Shown here in pieces: positions 44,668 to 54,316 of a stretch of DNA of 64,000 bases. Made by a program: the position numbers and the translations under genes. Positions within the stretch are counted from its first letter, which is position 1. Every line of letters starts with the position of its first letter. The stretch comes from Robbsia sp. KACC 23696 (lineage in GTDB: Bacteria; Pseudomonadota; Gammaproteobacteria; Burkholderiales; Burkholderiaceae). A model generated the notes under the pieces. It saw nothing but the letters and a program-made list of their open reading frames with translations, searched no databases and was not told the DNA's origin. The stretch is from contig NZ_CP156626.1 in assembly GCF_039852015.1 (NCBI RefSeq), forward strand, positions 744,001 to 808,000. Reading direction: 5' to 3'.

Positions 44668-45345
44668 ATGACTTTCTTCAATGTCCCCGATTTCTTTGGC
44701 TACCTGACCAACGGCTATCTGTGGGGGGGTGTCGTCGTCACCTTATGGTTGACGATCGCGACGGTGATCGGCGGCCTGGTCTTCGGCCTGCTGGTGGCCT
44801 TCATGCGCATGTCGCAAAGCCGTGTCCTGATCGGACTCGCGAGTTTTTATATCTGGGTTTTCCGCGGCACGCCGCTGCTGATCCAGTTGGTGATCGTCTA
44901 TACGGGCTTGCCGCAATTCGGCCTCCGTCTCGGCGTCATCGAATCGTCGTTGCTGGCGCTGATGTTGAATGAAGCGGCTTATCTGGCCGAGATCATCCGC
45001 AGCGGCTTCATGGGCGTACCGCGCGGCCAGTACGAAGCGGCCGAGGCCCTGGGTCTGCCGAAGTGGCTCGCCACGTGGAAGATCACGTTGCCGCAAGCGT
45101 TCCGTCTGATGATCCCGTCGTTCGGCAACTCGGTGAACGGCCTGTTGAAATCGACGTCGCTGACGTCGGTGATCTCGATGGAGGAACTGATGCGCCGCAG
45201 CCAGATGGTGATGCAGGCGAAGTTCGAGGTGCTCGAGGTCTTCGGTGCCGCGGCCATCTTCTATCTGTTGCTGACGACGGCCTGGGGCTTCGTGCAACGC
45301 CGGCTGGAAATTCACTTCGGCGCGGGCCATTCGGCCAGCCGTTGA
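44668..45345 (+). CDS. Amino-acid-type ABC transporter permease (HisM/GlnP family)
   Basis: A 225-residue inner-membrane permease with about five TM helices. The conserved cytoplasmic EAA loop is EAAEALGLPKWLATWKITLP, and VVTLWLTIATVIGGLVFGLL and VFRGTPLLIQLVIVY are typical of the family. It forms the channel as a homodimer unless a second permease exists elsewhere; only one is in this operon. The lyase gene begins 20 bases downstream. Confidence 0.94.
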   Translation: MTFFNVPDFFGYLTNGYLWGGVVVTLWLTIATVIGGLVFGLLVAFMRMSQSRVLIGLASFYIWVFRGTPLLIQLVIVYTGLPQFGLRLGVIESSLLALMLNEAAYLAEIIRSGFMGVPRGQYEAAEALGLPKWLATWKITLPQAFRLMIPSFGNSVNGLLKSTSLTSVISMEELMRRSQMVMQAKFEVLEVFGAAAIFYLLLTTAWGFVQRRLEIHFGAGHSASR

Positions 45346-45365
45346 TCAAGACATAAGGAAACACG

Positions 45366-46364
45366 ATGACAACGCTCTCCCTGACTGGCGTGGTAGTGGC
45401 CACGGTATTGCCCTTCGACGCGGCGCAGGAAATCGACTGGGCATCGTATGCGCGGGTGATCCAGTACTGTGCGATGGCCGACGGTATTTCGGCCGTGCTG
45501 GTCAACGGCCATGCCGGTGAAGGCGGTGCGTTGACGCCGCAGGAGCGCGAGGCGGTGATCCGCGCGACGCGCAAGACGATGAACGAGGGCGGTCAGTCGG
45601 ACAAGCCGTTGATCGCCGGCATCATCGCGCAAAGCACGCGGGAGGCGGTGGCCGAAGCGAAGATCGCCAAGGCGGCCGGCGCGAATGCGTTGACGATTTT
45701 TCCGCCGGCGTCGTTCGGCGGCGCTCGTACCGAGATGGTGGTCTCGTATGTGAAGTCCGTCATCGATGCGGTCGATCTGCCTGTGGCGATTTTCCAGTAT
45801 CCGCTCGCGTCCGGCTATGGCTATTCGACGCAGACCTTGCTGGAACTGGCGAAGTTGCCGCGCGTGATCGCGATCAAGGAAGGCAGCGACACGATGCGCG
45901 CCTACGAAGAGAACTACGCCGCGGTCAAGGCGGAACGCAGCGACCTGAGCATCCTTGCGTCGAATTTCGATTGGTTCCTTGCGCAACTGGCCGTGGGATC
46001 GGACGGCATCCTGTCCGGGCTGGCCGCGCTGGTGCCGGACGACCTGGTGAGCCTGTGGCGCGCCGGGGCGGCGAACGACCTGCCGGCGATGCGTGCGGCC
46101 AGCGACAAGATGCTGCCGCTGGTGCGCGCGATCTACGCGCTGCCGCGCAATGAAATGTACGCACGTATCAAAGTCGCGCTGACGATGATGAACGTGATGG
46201 CCAGCCCGAAGGCGCGCGAGCCCTTCGTACCGGTCCCCGAGGTGGTCTGCGTCCGCATCCGTGCGGCGCTGATTCAGATGGGCCTGCTGGACGCCGAAGG
46301 GCAGCCGGTAGCAGCTTTGGTCGCGCCACTCGATCGTGTGGCCGTCCTGCCGGCGAACCGATAG
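45366..46364 (+). CDS. Dihydrodipicolinate synthase-family lyase inside the ABC importer operon
   Basis: A 332-residue class I aldolase. The substrate loop [11 protein letters not shown] occupies the GTTGE position, the Tyr is in [12 protein letters not shown], and the Schiff-base Lys is in [11 protein letters not shown] (about residue 168). The C-terminal domain is helical and of normal length. Because the gene stands between permease and ATPase genes of an importer and DapA is normally unlinked, a catabolic keto-acid lyase or dehydratase acting on the imported compound is more likely than lysine synthesis. Start ATG 45366 follows AAGGAAAC. Confidence 0.9.
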   Translation: MTTLSLTGVVVATVLPFDAAQEIDWASYARVIQYCAMADGISAVLVNGHAGEGGALTPQEREAVIRATRKTMNEGGQSDKPLIAGIIAQSTREAVAEAKIAKAAGANALTIFPPASFGGARTEMVVSYVKSVIDAVDLPVAIFQYPLASGYGYSTQTLLELAKLPRVIAIKEGSDTMRAYEENYAAVKAERSDLSILASNFDWFLAQLAVGSDGILSGLAALVPDDLVSLWRAGAANDLPAMRAASDKMLPLVRAIYALPRNEMYARIKVALTMMNVMASPKAREPFVPVPEVVCVRIRAALIQMGLLDAEGQPVAALVAPLDRVAVLPANR

Positions 46365-46383
46365 TCAACGGAGCAGCATAGCG

Positions 46384-47169
46384 ATGAGTGCATTTTCCGC
46401 CGCCCAGAGCGACGCGTTGGACCAGGCGGCGGGCACCGCCACACCGATGGTGCAATTGAAGGGCGTACATACCTGGTACGGTCAGTACCATGCCTTGGAC
46501 GATATCAATCTGGAGGTGGCGCGCGGCGAAAAGATCGTCATTTGCGGACCGTCCGGGTCCGGCAAGTCGACGATGATTCGCTGCATCAACCGGCTGGAAA
46601 AGCATCAGCAAGGTCAGGTGATCGTCGATGGTGTGGAGTTGACCTCGCGTACCCAGGATCTGGCGAAAGTGCGCAGTGAAGTCGGCATGGTGTTTCAAAG
46701 CTTCAATCTGTTTCCACACCTGTCCGTCCTCGACAATCTGACGATCGCGCCGATGGCGATCCGCAAGATGTCGCGTGCCGATGCCAATGCGCTGGCGATG
46801 CACTATCTGGAGCGGGTGAAGATCCCGACGCACGCGAGCAAATATCCGGGGCAGTTGTCGGGCGGCCAGCAGCAGCGTGTCGCGATCGCCCGCGCGCTCT
46901 GCATGAAGCCGCGCGTGATGCTGTTCGACGAGCCCACGTCGGCGCTCGATCCGGAAATGATCAAGGAAGTGCTCGACGTCATGGCGACGCTCGCCGCCGA
47001 CGGGATGACGATGCTGTGCGTGACGCATGAGATGGGGTTTGCCCGTACTGTCGCCGATCGGATCGTCTTCATGGACCAGGGCAAAATCGCCGAGATCGCG
47101 CCGCCGGAGCAATTCTTCCTCCAGCCGCAATGCGAGCGCGCGCAGACATTCCTGAAGCAGGTCAGCTAA
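46384..47169 (+). CDS. Amino-acid-type ABC transporter ATP-binding protein (GlnQ/HisP family)
   Basis: This 261-residue ATPase energises the importer. All motifs are present: Walker [10 protein letters not shown] (about 60-68), Q-loop [19 protein letters not shown], signature [15 protein letters not shown], Walker [15 protein letters not shown] and the switch His in CVTHEMGFA. The start at ATG 46384 has GGAG upstream; an in-frame ATG exists at 46336. Last gene of the operon. Confidence 0.96.
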   Translation: MSAFSAAQSDALDQAAGTATPMVQLKGVHTWYGQYHALDDINLEVARGEKIVICGPSGSGKSTMIRCINRLEKHQQGQVIVDGVELTSRTQDLAKVRSEVGMVFQSFNLFPHLSVLDNLTIAPMAIRKMSRADANALAMHYLERVKIPTHASKYPGQLSGGQQQRVAIARALCMKPRVMLFDEPTSALDPEMIKEVLDVMATLAADGMTMLCVTHEMGFARTVADRIVFMDQGKIAEIAPPEQFFLQPQCERAQTFLKQVS

Positions 47170-47208
47170 GCGCATTCGCGCGCGCAGCCAGTCTCATTGC
47201 GGGTTGAT

Positions 47209-47233
47209 CCGCCGTCCGAAAGCCGGGCGGCGG
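47209..47233 (+). other. GC-rich stem-loop after the importer operon
   Basis: CCGCCGTCCG and CGGGCGGCGG can pair with one wobble around a five-base loop, 40 bases after the ATPase stop. There is no T-run, so it may assist Rho-dependent ending or only protect the 3' end of the message. Confidence 0.45.
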
Positions 47234-47372
47234 CGTGTCTCTGTTCCGGCGATTTTCGAATGAACGCACCAATCCTGTGCGATCATCCGCGGGTATAGTG
47301 TAAAAATTCGAATCGGTGCCCGGCGCGAGCCTGCGGCACCTTGTCCCCCATTTACTGTTCTTGTCCTTCAGC

Positions 47373-49073
47373 ATGCAAAATCCGGCGCTTGTCGAGCAAT
47401 ATGGTCCGCGCGAATCGATGGAATACGATGTGGTCGTCGTCGGCGGCGGTCCCGCGGGCTTATCCACGGCGATTCGCCTGAAGCAACGCGCCGCGGAGAA
47501 GGGCAACGACATCAGCGTCTGCGTGCTGGAAAAAGGCTCCGAGCCGGGCGCGCATATCCTGTCCGGCGCGGTGATGGACCCGCGTGGACTCGACGAACTG
47601 ATCCCTGATTGGAAAGCCCTCGGCGCCCCGCTGAATGTGCCGGTCACCGAGGATAAATTCCTGTTTCTGACAAAGGACGGGTCACGCTCGGTGCCGACCT
47701 GGATGCTGCCCGACAATTTCAAAAACCACGGCAACTACGTCGTCAGTCTGGCGAATGTCACGCGCTGGCTGGCGCAGCAGGCGGAAGCCTTGGGCGTCGA
47801 GGTCTTCGCTGGCTTCCCGGCAGCCGAAGTGCTGTACGACGCGCAGGGCGCCGTACGCGGCGTCGCGACCGGCAATATGGGAATCGGCAAGGATGGCGAG
47901 CCCACTGCTAATTTTCAGCTCGGCATGGAGCTGATGGCGAAGTACACGGTATTCGCCGAGGGCTCGCGCGGCAATCTGGGTCGTGAGCTGATCGCGCATT
48001 TCGATCTGGCGAAGGACGCGGACCCGCAGGTCTACGGCCTCGGCATCAAGGAAGTGTGGGAAATCGATCCGTCGAAGCACAAGCCGGGTCTGGTGATGCA
48101 CACCGCCGGATGGCCGCTCGAAAGCGACACCTACGGCGGCTCCTTCCTCTATCACCTGGACAATAACCAGGTGGTGGTCGGATTCGTCGTCGGCTTGGGA
48201 TACAGCAATCCGTATCTGTCGCCGTTCGAGGAATTCCAACGTTATAAGACGCATCCGGCAATTCGCCAGATCCTGGAAGGTGGCAAGCGGCTGTCGTATG
48301 GCGCGCGCGCGATCACGGCGGGCGGTCTGATGTCGCTGCCGAAGTTGGTATTCCCGGGCGGCGCCTTGGTGGGCTGCGATGCCGGATTCCTGAATGCGTC
48401 GCGAATCAAGGGCAGCCATGCCGCGATCAAGTCCGGGATGATGGCGGCGGACGCGATCTACGATGCGGTCAGCGCGGGAACGGTGCCCGATGGCGTGGCC
48501 GCGCCGCGCCGCGCCGACGAGCTGGCGGCTTATCCGGTGGCGTTCGAAGGATCCTGGTTGAAGCAGGAGCTGTATCGCGCGCGCAATTTCAAGCAATGGA
48601 TGAGCAAGGGCCTGTATCTGGGCACGGTGATGGTGGGGATCGAGCAGAAGCTGCTGGGCGGCAATGTACCGTGGACGCTGCACCACACGCATGCCGACCA
48701 CGAGACGCTGAAGCCGGCGGCGGAGTGCACGCCGATCGTCTACCCTAAGCCGGACGGCGTGTTGACCTTCGATCGTCTGTCGTCGGTATTTTTGTCGAAC
48801 ACGAACCACGAGGAAAATCAGCCGGCGCACTTGACGCTGAAGGATCCGACGGTGCCGGTGCGCATCAATCTCGCGAAGTATGCGGGCCCGGAAGCGCGTT
48901 TCTGCCCGGCCGGCGTCTACGAATTCGCGCAAGGCGAGGGTGGCGCGGAACGGTTGGTGATCAATGCGCAGAACTGCGTGCATTGCAAGACCTGCGATAT
49001 CAAGGATCCGACGCAGAACATCGTCTGGGTCACGCCGGAAGGCGGCGGCGGACCGAATTACGGCGCGATGTAA
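47373..49073 (+). CDS. Electron-transfer flavoprotein-ubiquinone oxidoreductase
   Basis: A 566-residue membrane-associated enzyme that passes electrons from acyl-CoA dehydrogenases, through ETF, to ubiquinone. The FAD-binding VVVGGGPAGLSTAIRL is near residue 20, the ubiquinone/membrane-surface region follows, and the C-terminal 4Fe-4S domain has FCPAGVYEF and CVHCKTCDIKDPTQN. Length fits the bacterial family. ATG 47373 is used (MQNPALVEQYG); ATG 47418 is a shorter option. It is functionally linked to the acyl-CoA dehydrogenase at 39626-40789, and a strong terminator follows. Confidence 0.96.
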   Translation: MQNPALVEQYGPRESMEYDVVVVGGGPAGLSTAIRLKQRAAEKGNDISVCVLEKGSEPGAHILSGAVMDPRGLDELIPDWKALGAPLNVPVTEDKFLFLTKDGSRSVPTWMLPDNFKNHGNYVVSLANVTRWLAQQAEALGVEVFAGFPAAEVLYDAQGAVRGVATGNMGIGKDGEPTANFQLGMELMAKYTVFAEGSRGNLGRELIAHFDLAKDADPQVYGLGIKEVWEIDPSKHKPGLVMHTAGWPLESDTYGGSFLYHLDNNQVVVGFVVGLGYSNPYLSPFEEFQRYKTHPAIRQILEGGKRLSYGARAITAGGLMSLPKLVFPGGALVGCDAGFLNASRIKGSHAAIKSGMMAADAIYDAVSAGTVPDGVAAPRRADELAAYPVAFEGSWLKQELYRARNFKQWMSKGLYLGTVMVGIEQKLLGGNVPWTLHHTHADHETLKPAAECTPIVYPKPDGVLTFDRLSSVFLSNTNHEENQPAHLTLKDPTVPVRINLAKYAGPEARFCPAGVYEFAQGEGGAERLVINAQNCVHCKTCDIKDPTQNIVWVTPEGGGGPNYGAM

Positions 49074-49137
49074 GGGAAGTCCCTGCCTCCGGTAACGCGA
49101 CATTCGGTCTGAATGTTCGTGGACCGACCAACAGAAA

Positions 49138-49173
49138 AGCGGGCGCGTGATAACACGCGACCCGCTTTTTTTA
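49138..49173 (+). terminator. Rho-independent terminator after the ETF-QO gene
   Basis: AGCGGGCGCGTG (49138-49149), a 4-base loop ATAA, and CACGCGACCCGCT form a 12-pair stem with one bulge, followed by a run of Ts. It is the clearest intrinsic terminator in the window, 64 bases after the stop. Confidence 0.9.
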
Positions 49174-49245
49174 TTGCGTCCTTCTGCAAGTTCGATCGTC
49201 AAGGTTGGCCAATCTCCCCTGTGTCCAGCGATTGGCCATCCCCCT

Positions 49246-51054
49246 TTACTTGATGCTCACGCCCTGGAACCGCACGTTACCGAACGGTTCGATTACCATG
49301 CCTGACACGCGCTTGCTGACCGGCTGATACACGATCGAGTGGGCGATCGGCGAGAACGGCAGTTGATCGGCGAAGATCTTCTGCGCCTGCATATATAACT
49401 TTGTCCGCTCGGCCTGGTCATTGGTGCTGCGCGCCTTGACGATCAGATCGTTGAACGGCTTCTCGCACCAACGCGAGAAGTTGTTGCCGTGAATCGCATC
49501 GCAACCCAGCAAGGTGCCCAGCCAGTTATCCGGGTCGCCATTGTCGCCGGTCCAGCCGATCAACATCGCATCCTGCGCGCCGGTGTGGCCGCGCTTCATG
49601 TACTCACCCCACTCATAGGTGACGATGTTCGCCTTGACGCCTATCTTCGCCCAGTCCGATTGAATCATCTGCGCCATCAGCTGACCATTCGGGTTATACG
49701 GCCGTTGCACCGGCAGTGCCCACAGATTGATCGTGAACCCGTCGGCAAACCCCGCCTTCGCCAGCAGCGCTTTTGCTTTTGCCGGATCGTAGGGCTGTGC
49801 CTTGATGCTCTTGTCGAACGACCATTCGGTCGGCGGCATCGCCGTTGCGGCCGGCGTGCCCATGCCCTGATACACCGCCTTCAGGATGGCCGCCTTGTCG
49901 ATCGCCATGTCGAGCGCGCGACGCACATTGACGTCTTTCAGATAGGGCTTTTCGACGTTATAGGCCAGATAGCCTTCGTTGAAGCCTGCCTGCGACGGCA
50001 TCGACAGATTGGCCGCTTGCTTCAAGGAATCGACTTCGGCCGGGCGCGGATAGCTCATCACCTGGCATTCGTCGGCCTTCAGCTTTTGCGCACGGACGGT
50101 GGCATCGGTCGTGATCGAGTAAATCAGGCTTTTCAGCTTCACCGCGCCGGCCTTCCAGTAATCCGGATTGCCTTCGTAGCGGATGGTCGCGTCCTTGGTA
50201 TAGCTGCGCAAGGCGAACGGCCCCGTGCCCACCGGTTGCTGGTTCAATTGCGGCGCTTTGTTGTCCTTCAACAATTGCGCCGCATATTCGGCCGATTGAA
50301 TCGACGCGAAAGGCATCGCGATGTTCTGGATGAACGGCGCATTGACCTCGTTCAGCGTGAAACGCACCGTGTAGGGATCGATTTTGTCGACGCTCTTGAT
50401 CAGCTTGTCGAGGCCCATGTCCGTGAAATACGGAAAGCTCGTCGGATAGGCCTTTTGAAACGGCAGGTTCGGATCCAGCATCCGCTGGAACGAGAAGATC
50501 ACGTCATCGGCGTCGAAGGAGCGCGTCGGTTTGAACCAGGCGGTGGTCTGGAACGCCACATCATGGCGCAGATGGAAGGTGTACGTCAGGCCGTCCGGCG
50601 AGACGTCCCAGGATTCGGCGAGACCCGGCACCACCTTCGTGCTGCCCGGCGCAAACTCGACCAGTTGATCGAAAACGGTATAGGCGCTGGCGGTGAAGTC
50701 GGTGCCGGTGGTGTACTGCGCCGGGTCGAAACCGGCCGGGCTGCCTTCCGAGCAATAGACAAGCGTGCCTTTCATCTGTTGCGGCACGGCCCAGGCCGAC
50801 TGCGCGACGCCGAGCGACAGCGCGGCAGCCACGATCGACGCGGCCGAGGCCCCCAGCCATGCCGGCCGACGCAGCATCGACTGGCGCTGACGGCGCGCCA
50901 TGCCGCGCAGCGGCGACGTGTCGGAAAAATCGACCGAGGACGAAGAAGATTCCGGTACAAGCGACGCGGTCATTTCAGACTGTGCGTCCGATGGGCGCAG
51001 GGCTGACAGCGAGGTGAGCGTCGTACGGGACGCGAAAACGGTCTCCAAATGCAT
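49246..51054 (-). CDS. Dipeptide/oligopeptide ABC transporter substrate-binding protein (DppA-like)
   Basis: A family 5 solute-binding protein, about 545 residues mature. Features include [48 protein letters not shown]-like [29 protein letters not shown] and [15 protein letters not shown] signal peptide ([20 protein letters not shown], then AWA) starts about 57 residues into the long frame, so the true start may be ATG 50883 or 50904; AAGGAG stands only one base before ATG 51054, too close to be optimal. No permease or ATPase genes are adjacent, so it is an orphan binding protein for peptides, or possibly heme, given hemB beside it. Confidence 0.9.
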   Translation of the reverse strand: MHLETVFASRTTLTSLSALRPSDAQSEMTASLVPESSSSSVDFSDTSPLRGMARRQRQSMLRRPAWLGASAASIVAAALSLGVAQSAWAVPQQMKGTLVYCSEGSPAGFDPAQYTTGTDFTASAYTVFDQLVEFAPGSTKVVPGLAESWDVSPDGLTYTFHLRHDVAFQTTAWFKPTRSFDADDVIFSFQRMLDPNLPFQKAYPTSFPYFTDMGLDKLIKSVDKIDPYTVRFTLNEVNAPFIQNIAMPFASIQSAEYAAQLLKDNKAPQLNQQPVGTGPFALRSYTKDATIRYEGNPDYWKAGAVKLKSLIYSITTDATVRAQKLKADECQVMSYPRPAEVDSLKQAANLSMPSQAGFNEGYLAYNVEKPYLKDVNVRRALDMAIDKAAILKAVYQGMGTPAATAMPPTEWSFDKSIKAQPYDPAKAKALLAKAGFADGFTINLWALPVQRPYNPNGQLMAQMIQSDWAKIGVKANIVTYEWGEYMKRGHTGAQDAMLIGWTGDNGDPDNWLGTLLGCDAIHGNNFSRWCEKPFNDLIVKARSTNDQAERTKLYMQAQKIFADQLPFSPIAHSIVYQPVSKRVSGMVIEPFGNVRFQGVSIK

Positions 51055-51301
51055 ACTCCTTGCAGCGGCCGTTGGAGGCGCCTCGATGCCTGACTGTACG
51101 GCATGGCAAGCGCTCCGTACCGGCGCGAATCGTTATGGGAAAGGTTGCTTGCGGCGCAAAAGCCCCAAACAAAGTAAGTGGCAGCAAAAATCGTGTCAAG
51201 CGAGGGGACTCCCTGTCTTCGGCGCTCGATTCGGCGAAGAGGCGTATCATTGCCGCTCTGCCAGTACCGATATTCGCGCCCGCTCGCCGGCGCCGCACGC
51301 C

Positions 51302-52285
51302 ATGACTACACACGCTGCCTACCCGATTTCACGTCCTCGCCGCTTGCGGCGCACGGCCGCCCTGCGCCAGATGTTCCAGGAAACCGAATGGACCCTGGAC
51401 GATCTCATTCTGCCGATCTTCGTCGAAGAGGGCGCCACCGACTACGCACCGATCGAAGCCATGCCTGGCGTGATGCGGATTCCGGAATCGCGCTTGGCGT
51501 ACGAAATCGAACGTTATGCTAAGGCCGGCATTCGTGGGGTCATGACGTTCGGCATCTCGCACCACAAGGACGAAGTGGGCAGCGACAGCTGGAAGGAAGA
51601 TGGCCTGGTCGCCCGGATGGCACGGATCTCGAAGCAGACGGCGCCCGAGCTGATCGTGATGTCGGACACGTGTTTCTGCGAGTACACGACGCATGGCCAT
51701 TGCGGCGTCCTGCATGCGCACGGCGGTGTGGACAACGATTCGACGATTGCCAATATCGGACTGCAGGCGGTCAACGCCGCCCGCGCGGGCGCAGACATGA
51801 TCGCGCCGTCGGCGGCCATGGATGGCCAGGTTCAGGCGATCCGGTCCGCACTCGACGGCGCGGGATTCCACGACATCGGCATCATGGCGTATTCGACGAA
51901 ATTCGCCTCCGGGCTGTACGGACCGTTCCGCGAAGCGGCGGGAACCGAGCTGAAGGGGGATCGAAAAGCCTATCAGATGAACCCGATGAATCGCCGCGAA
52001 GCGGTCCGGGAGTCTTTGCTGGATGCCGCGGAAGGGGCGGATTCGCTGATGGTCAAGCCGGCAGGCGCCTATCTCGACATCATTCGCGACATCCGCGAAG
52101 CCTCGGATTTGCCGCTGGCGGCCTATCAGGTCAGCGGCGAGTACGCGATGATCAAGTTTGCCGCCGCGGCCGGGGCGATCGACGAGGCGCGGGTCGTGCG
52201 CGAAACGCTGGGCGCGATCAAACGCGCGGGCGCTGACCTGATCCTGACGTACTTCGCGATGGATATTGCGCGCGACGGTGTCTGA
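51302..52285 (+). CDS. hemB: Delta-aminolevulinic acid dehydratase (porphobilinogen synthase)
   Basis: This 327-residue enzyme condenses two 5-aminolevulinate molecules to porphobilinogen in heme synthesis. Schiff-base Lys residues are in [12 protein letters not shown] and [28 protein letters not shown] carries the three Cys of the Zn-dependent subclass. [18 protein letters not shown] at the N-terminus is the typical arm. ATG 51302 is used; the frame is open upstream without similarity. Its 3' end overlaps a minus-strand hypothetical frame by 68 bases. Confidence 0.97.
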   Translation: MTTHAAYPISRPRRLRRTAALRQMFQETEWTLDDLILPIFVEEGATDYAPIEAMPGVMRIPESRLAYEIERYAKAGIRGVMTFGISHHKDEVGSDSWKEDGLVARMARISKQTAPELIVMSDTCFCEYTTHGHCGVLHAHGGVDNDSTIANIGLQAVNAARAGADMIAPSAAMDGQVQAIRSALDGAGFHDIGIMAYSTKFASGLYGPFREAAGTELKGDRKAYQMNPMNRREAVRESLLDAAEGADSLMVKPAGAYLDIIRDIREASDLPLAAYQVSGEYAMIKFAAAAGAIDEARVVRETLGAIKRAGADLILTYFAMDIARDGV

Positions 52286-52787
52286 AGACACGCTGCACCC
52301 ACTGTAGCGCCACACGGCATCGCCCGGGTTCTTGGGCGATCAACACATGCGCGACGTGCTGACCGGTGCCATACACCACCACGCAGCCCGGCTCCGCACA
52401 TTCATAGTGTTCGCCGTCGCTGAGCGCGACGGGTCCCGGATCTTGCGGCCGCTCCGGGATCCAGTTCAGCGCCGCCGGTCGATACTCGACATCGACGCTT
52501 CCATCACAGACCAGAAGATGCGCGCGCGCCGGCAAGGGCAGTACGATGCGCTGGTGCACACCGACGGTGATGATCGTGCTGCCGTCCGCCGTTTCGGCGT
52601 CGTCGTGCGTCCGATGACCGGGCTCGGCGGTGGACGCCGATACCGGCGCCGCGTGCAATGCGACGGGCCTATCTGCCGCATGCTCATTTGCCTTAAGACC
52701 CCAGGGATCCTGGAAGACGGGTGGTTGACCAAGGCGTTCGCGCAGGCGCGCGAACGACGTCGCGGCATACGCTGTGAATGCGTTCAT
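52218..52787 (-). CDS. Hypothetical protein, cupin- or HutD-like beta-rich fold suspected
   Basis: A 189-residue frame (starting [20 protein letters not shown]) fills the 700-base space between hemB and the YeeE-like gene. The middle ([29 protein letters not shown] and [20 protein letters not shown]) reads as a beta-rich domain with plausible codon use. The last 22 residues overlap hemB in antisense, so the end is less certain. The frame opens upstream to 52859. I do not recognise the family; the product may be a small cytosolic protein. Confidence 0.5.
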   Translation of the reverse strand: MNAFTAYAATSFARLRERLGQPPVFQDPWGLKANEHAADRPVALHAAPVSASTAEPGHRTHDDAETADGSTIITVGVHQRIVLPLPARAHLLVCDGSVDVEYRPAALNWIPERPQDPGPVALSDGEHYECAEPGCVVVYGTGQHVAHVLIAQEPGRCRVALQWVQRVFRHRRAQYPSRSTSGSGQRPRV

Positions 52788-52997
52788 TCGAGCCGCCGAC
52801 GACACGCGCGGCGTATGCTGATGAAGAGGTGAGCGGGGAAACCAAGGCAAGCCGAACATGATGTCGCACCGGTATAAGCGGGGAGCTGGGTTAGACAGCG
52901 TATCCGCAACTCAGACGGGTCCGTGCGAACCGGTGCGCTTCGTCGGCTGGAAGTTCGCGTACCGCGCTTATTCGGGCGCGTTATGCCTGTTTCCGAA

Positions 52998-54239
52998 TCA
53001 GCAGCCTGTCTGGCGGACCCGCTCGACGGCGAGCCCGAAGGCCGGGCGCAGGCGGGTTCCCAGCACATTGCCGGCAAAAGCCGCGATCATCCAGAGCCAG
53101 CCATGCAGGCTGCCCGAGACGATGCCGCTGAAATACGCGCCGATATTGCAGCCGTAGGCGAGTCGGGCGCCATAGCCCAGCAGCAGGCCGCCGATCACGG
53201 CCGCCAGCAGCGAGCGCAGGGGAATGCGCCAGACCGGCGCATAGCGTCCCGCCAGTGCCGACGCGGCGAGCGCGCCGATTATGATGCCGATGTCCATGAC
53301 CGTGGTTACGTCCTCCCGCAGCGGCGCCTGCAGCGCAACGGCATTGGCCTTCACCTGCCAGAACGGCCAACTGGCGATATCCACGCCCATCGCCTGCACC
53401 GCTTTCGCGCCCCAGAGCGCGAACGCCGAGGTCACGCCCCATGGGCGACCGGCCAATGCCATCGTCGCGAAATTCAACAACACCAACAGGATCGCGCCTG
53501 TCCACAGGGGCCAGGGGCCGCGTAGCCAGCGCAAGCCGGGCTGCTCGGCGATACCGTCGTTGCCCGGCAGCAGCCGGCCGTGCCGGCGTTTCTCGATGGC
53601 GATCGTGATTGCTGCGATAAGCGCGAAGAGGACCCAATTCAATGCCAAGGCGGGCACGACGCCGAAGGCGTGGACCAACGATATCTTGGGCAGGGCCGGC
53701 AGCGCCGACCAGAACGGCAGGTGCGCGGTCCCCACGACCGAGCCGACAACGAAGGCCGCCAGCGTCACGATCATGCGCGTACTGCCGCCGCCCACCGTGT
53801 AGAGCGTGCCGGATGCGCATCCGCCGCCCAGTTGCATGCCGATACCGAAAAGGAAGGCGCCGACCAGGACGGACGTGCCTGCGGGGGCGACCAGGCCGGT
53901 GACCGGCGTGCCGAACAAGCTGCCGGCGGACAGCGCCGGGAAGAAGAGCAGCGTGCCGAAGGCCAGCATGACCATCTGCGCGCGCAATCCGGCACCGCGA
54001 CCATCGGCGATGAAGACGCGCCAGGCCGAGGTGAAGCCGAACGAGGCGTGATACAGCGTGGCCCCCAGCAGGATGCCGACGGCATAAAGGGCGGCCTGAC
54101 GTGCGCTGACCATCGCGCCGAGCCATGCGAGGCCAACAAGGCACAGCAGGACGGCGAGGACGAAGGGCGGTCGATTCCACATCGGCGCCGGTTGGAGCGG
54201 GCGCGGTGTGGCGGGAAGGGATGAAGCGGGATGAGCCAT
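52998..54239 (-). CDS. YeeE/YedE-family sulfur-compound transporter
   Basis: A 413-residue protein with about nine to ten TM helices, of the YeeE/YedE (TsuA-like) family that imports thiosulfate or related sulfur species. Duplicated conserved Cys-Gly motifs are visible: GMQLGGGCASGTLYTVGGGS in the first half and LGYGARLAYGCNIGAYFSGI in the second, as in thiosulfate-conducting TsuA. ATG 54239 (MAHPASSLP) is chosen; the frame runs much longer upstream without similarity. No TsuB/TusA-like partner gene is adjacent. Confidence 0.92.
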   Translation of the reverse strand: MAHPASSLPATPRPLQPAPMWNRPPFVLAVLLCLVGLAWLGAMVSARQAALYAVGILLGATLYHASFGFTSAWRVFIADGRGAGLRAQMVMLAFGTLLFFPALSAGSLFGTPVTGLVAPAGTSVLVGAFLFGIGMQLGGGCASGTLYTVGGGSTRMIVTLAAFVVGSVVGTAHLPFWSALPALPKISLVHAFGVVPALALNWVLFALIAAITIAIEKRRHGRLLPGNDGIAEQPGLRWLRGPWPLWTGAILLVLLNFATMALAGRPWGVTSAFALWGAKAVQAMGVDIASWPFWQVKANAVALQAPLREDVTTVMDIGIIIGALAASALAGRYAPVWRIPLRSLLAAVIGGLLLGYGARLAYGCNIGAYFSGIVSGSLHGWLWMIAAFAGNVLGTRLRPAFGLAVERVRQTGC

Positions 54240-54316
54240 GATTCGGAGGACGACGCAGAAAAACGTCGATTGTCGCCTGTTTAGGGCACGACCGTCGACC
54301 GCGTCGCCCGAAGGGA

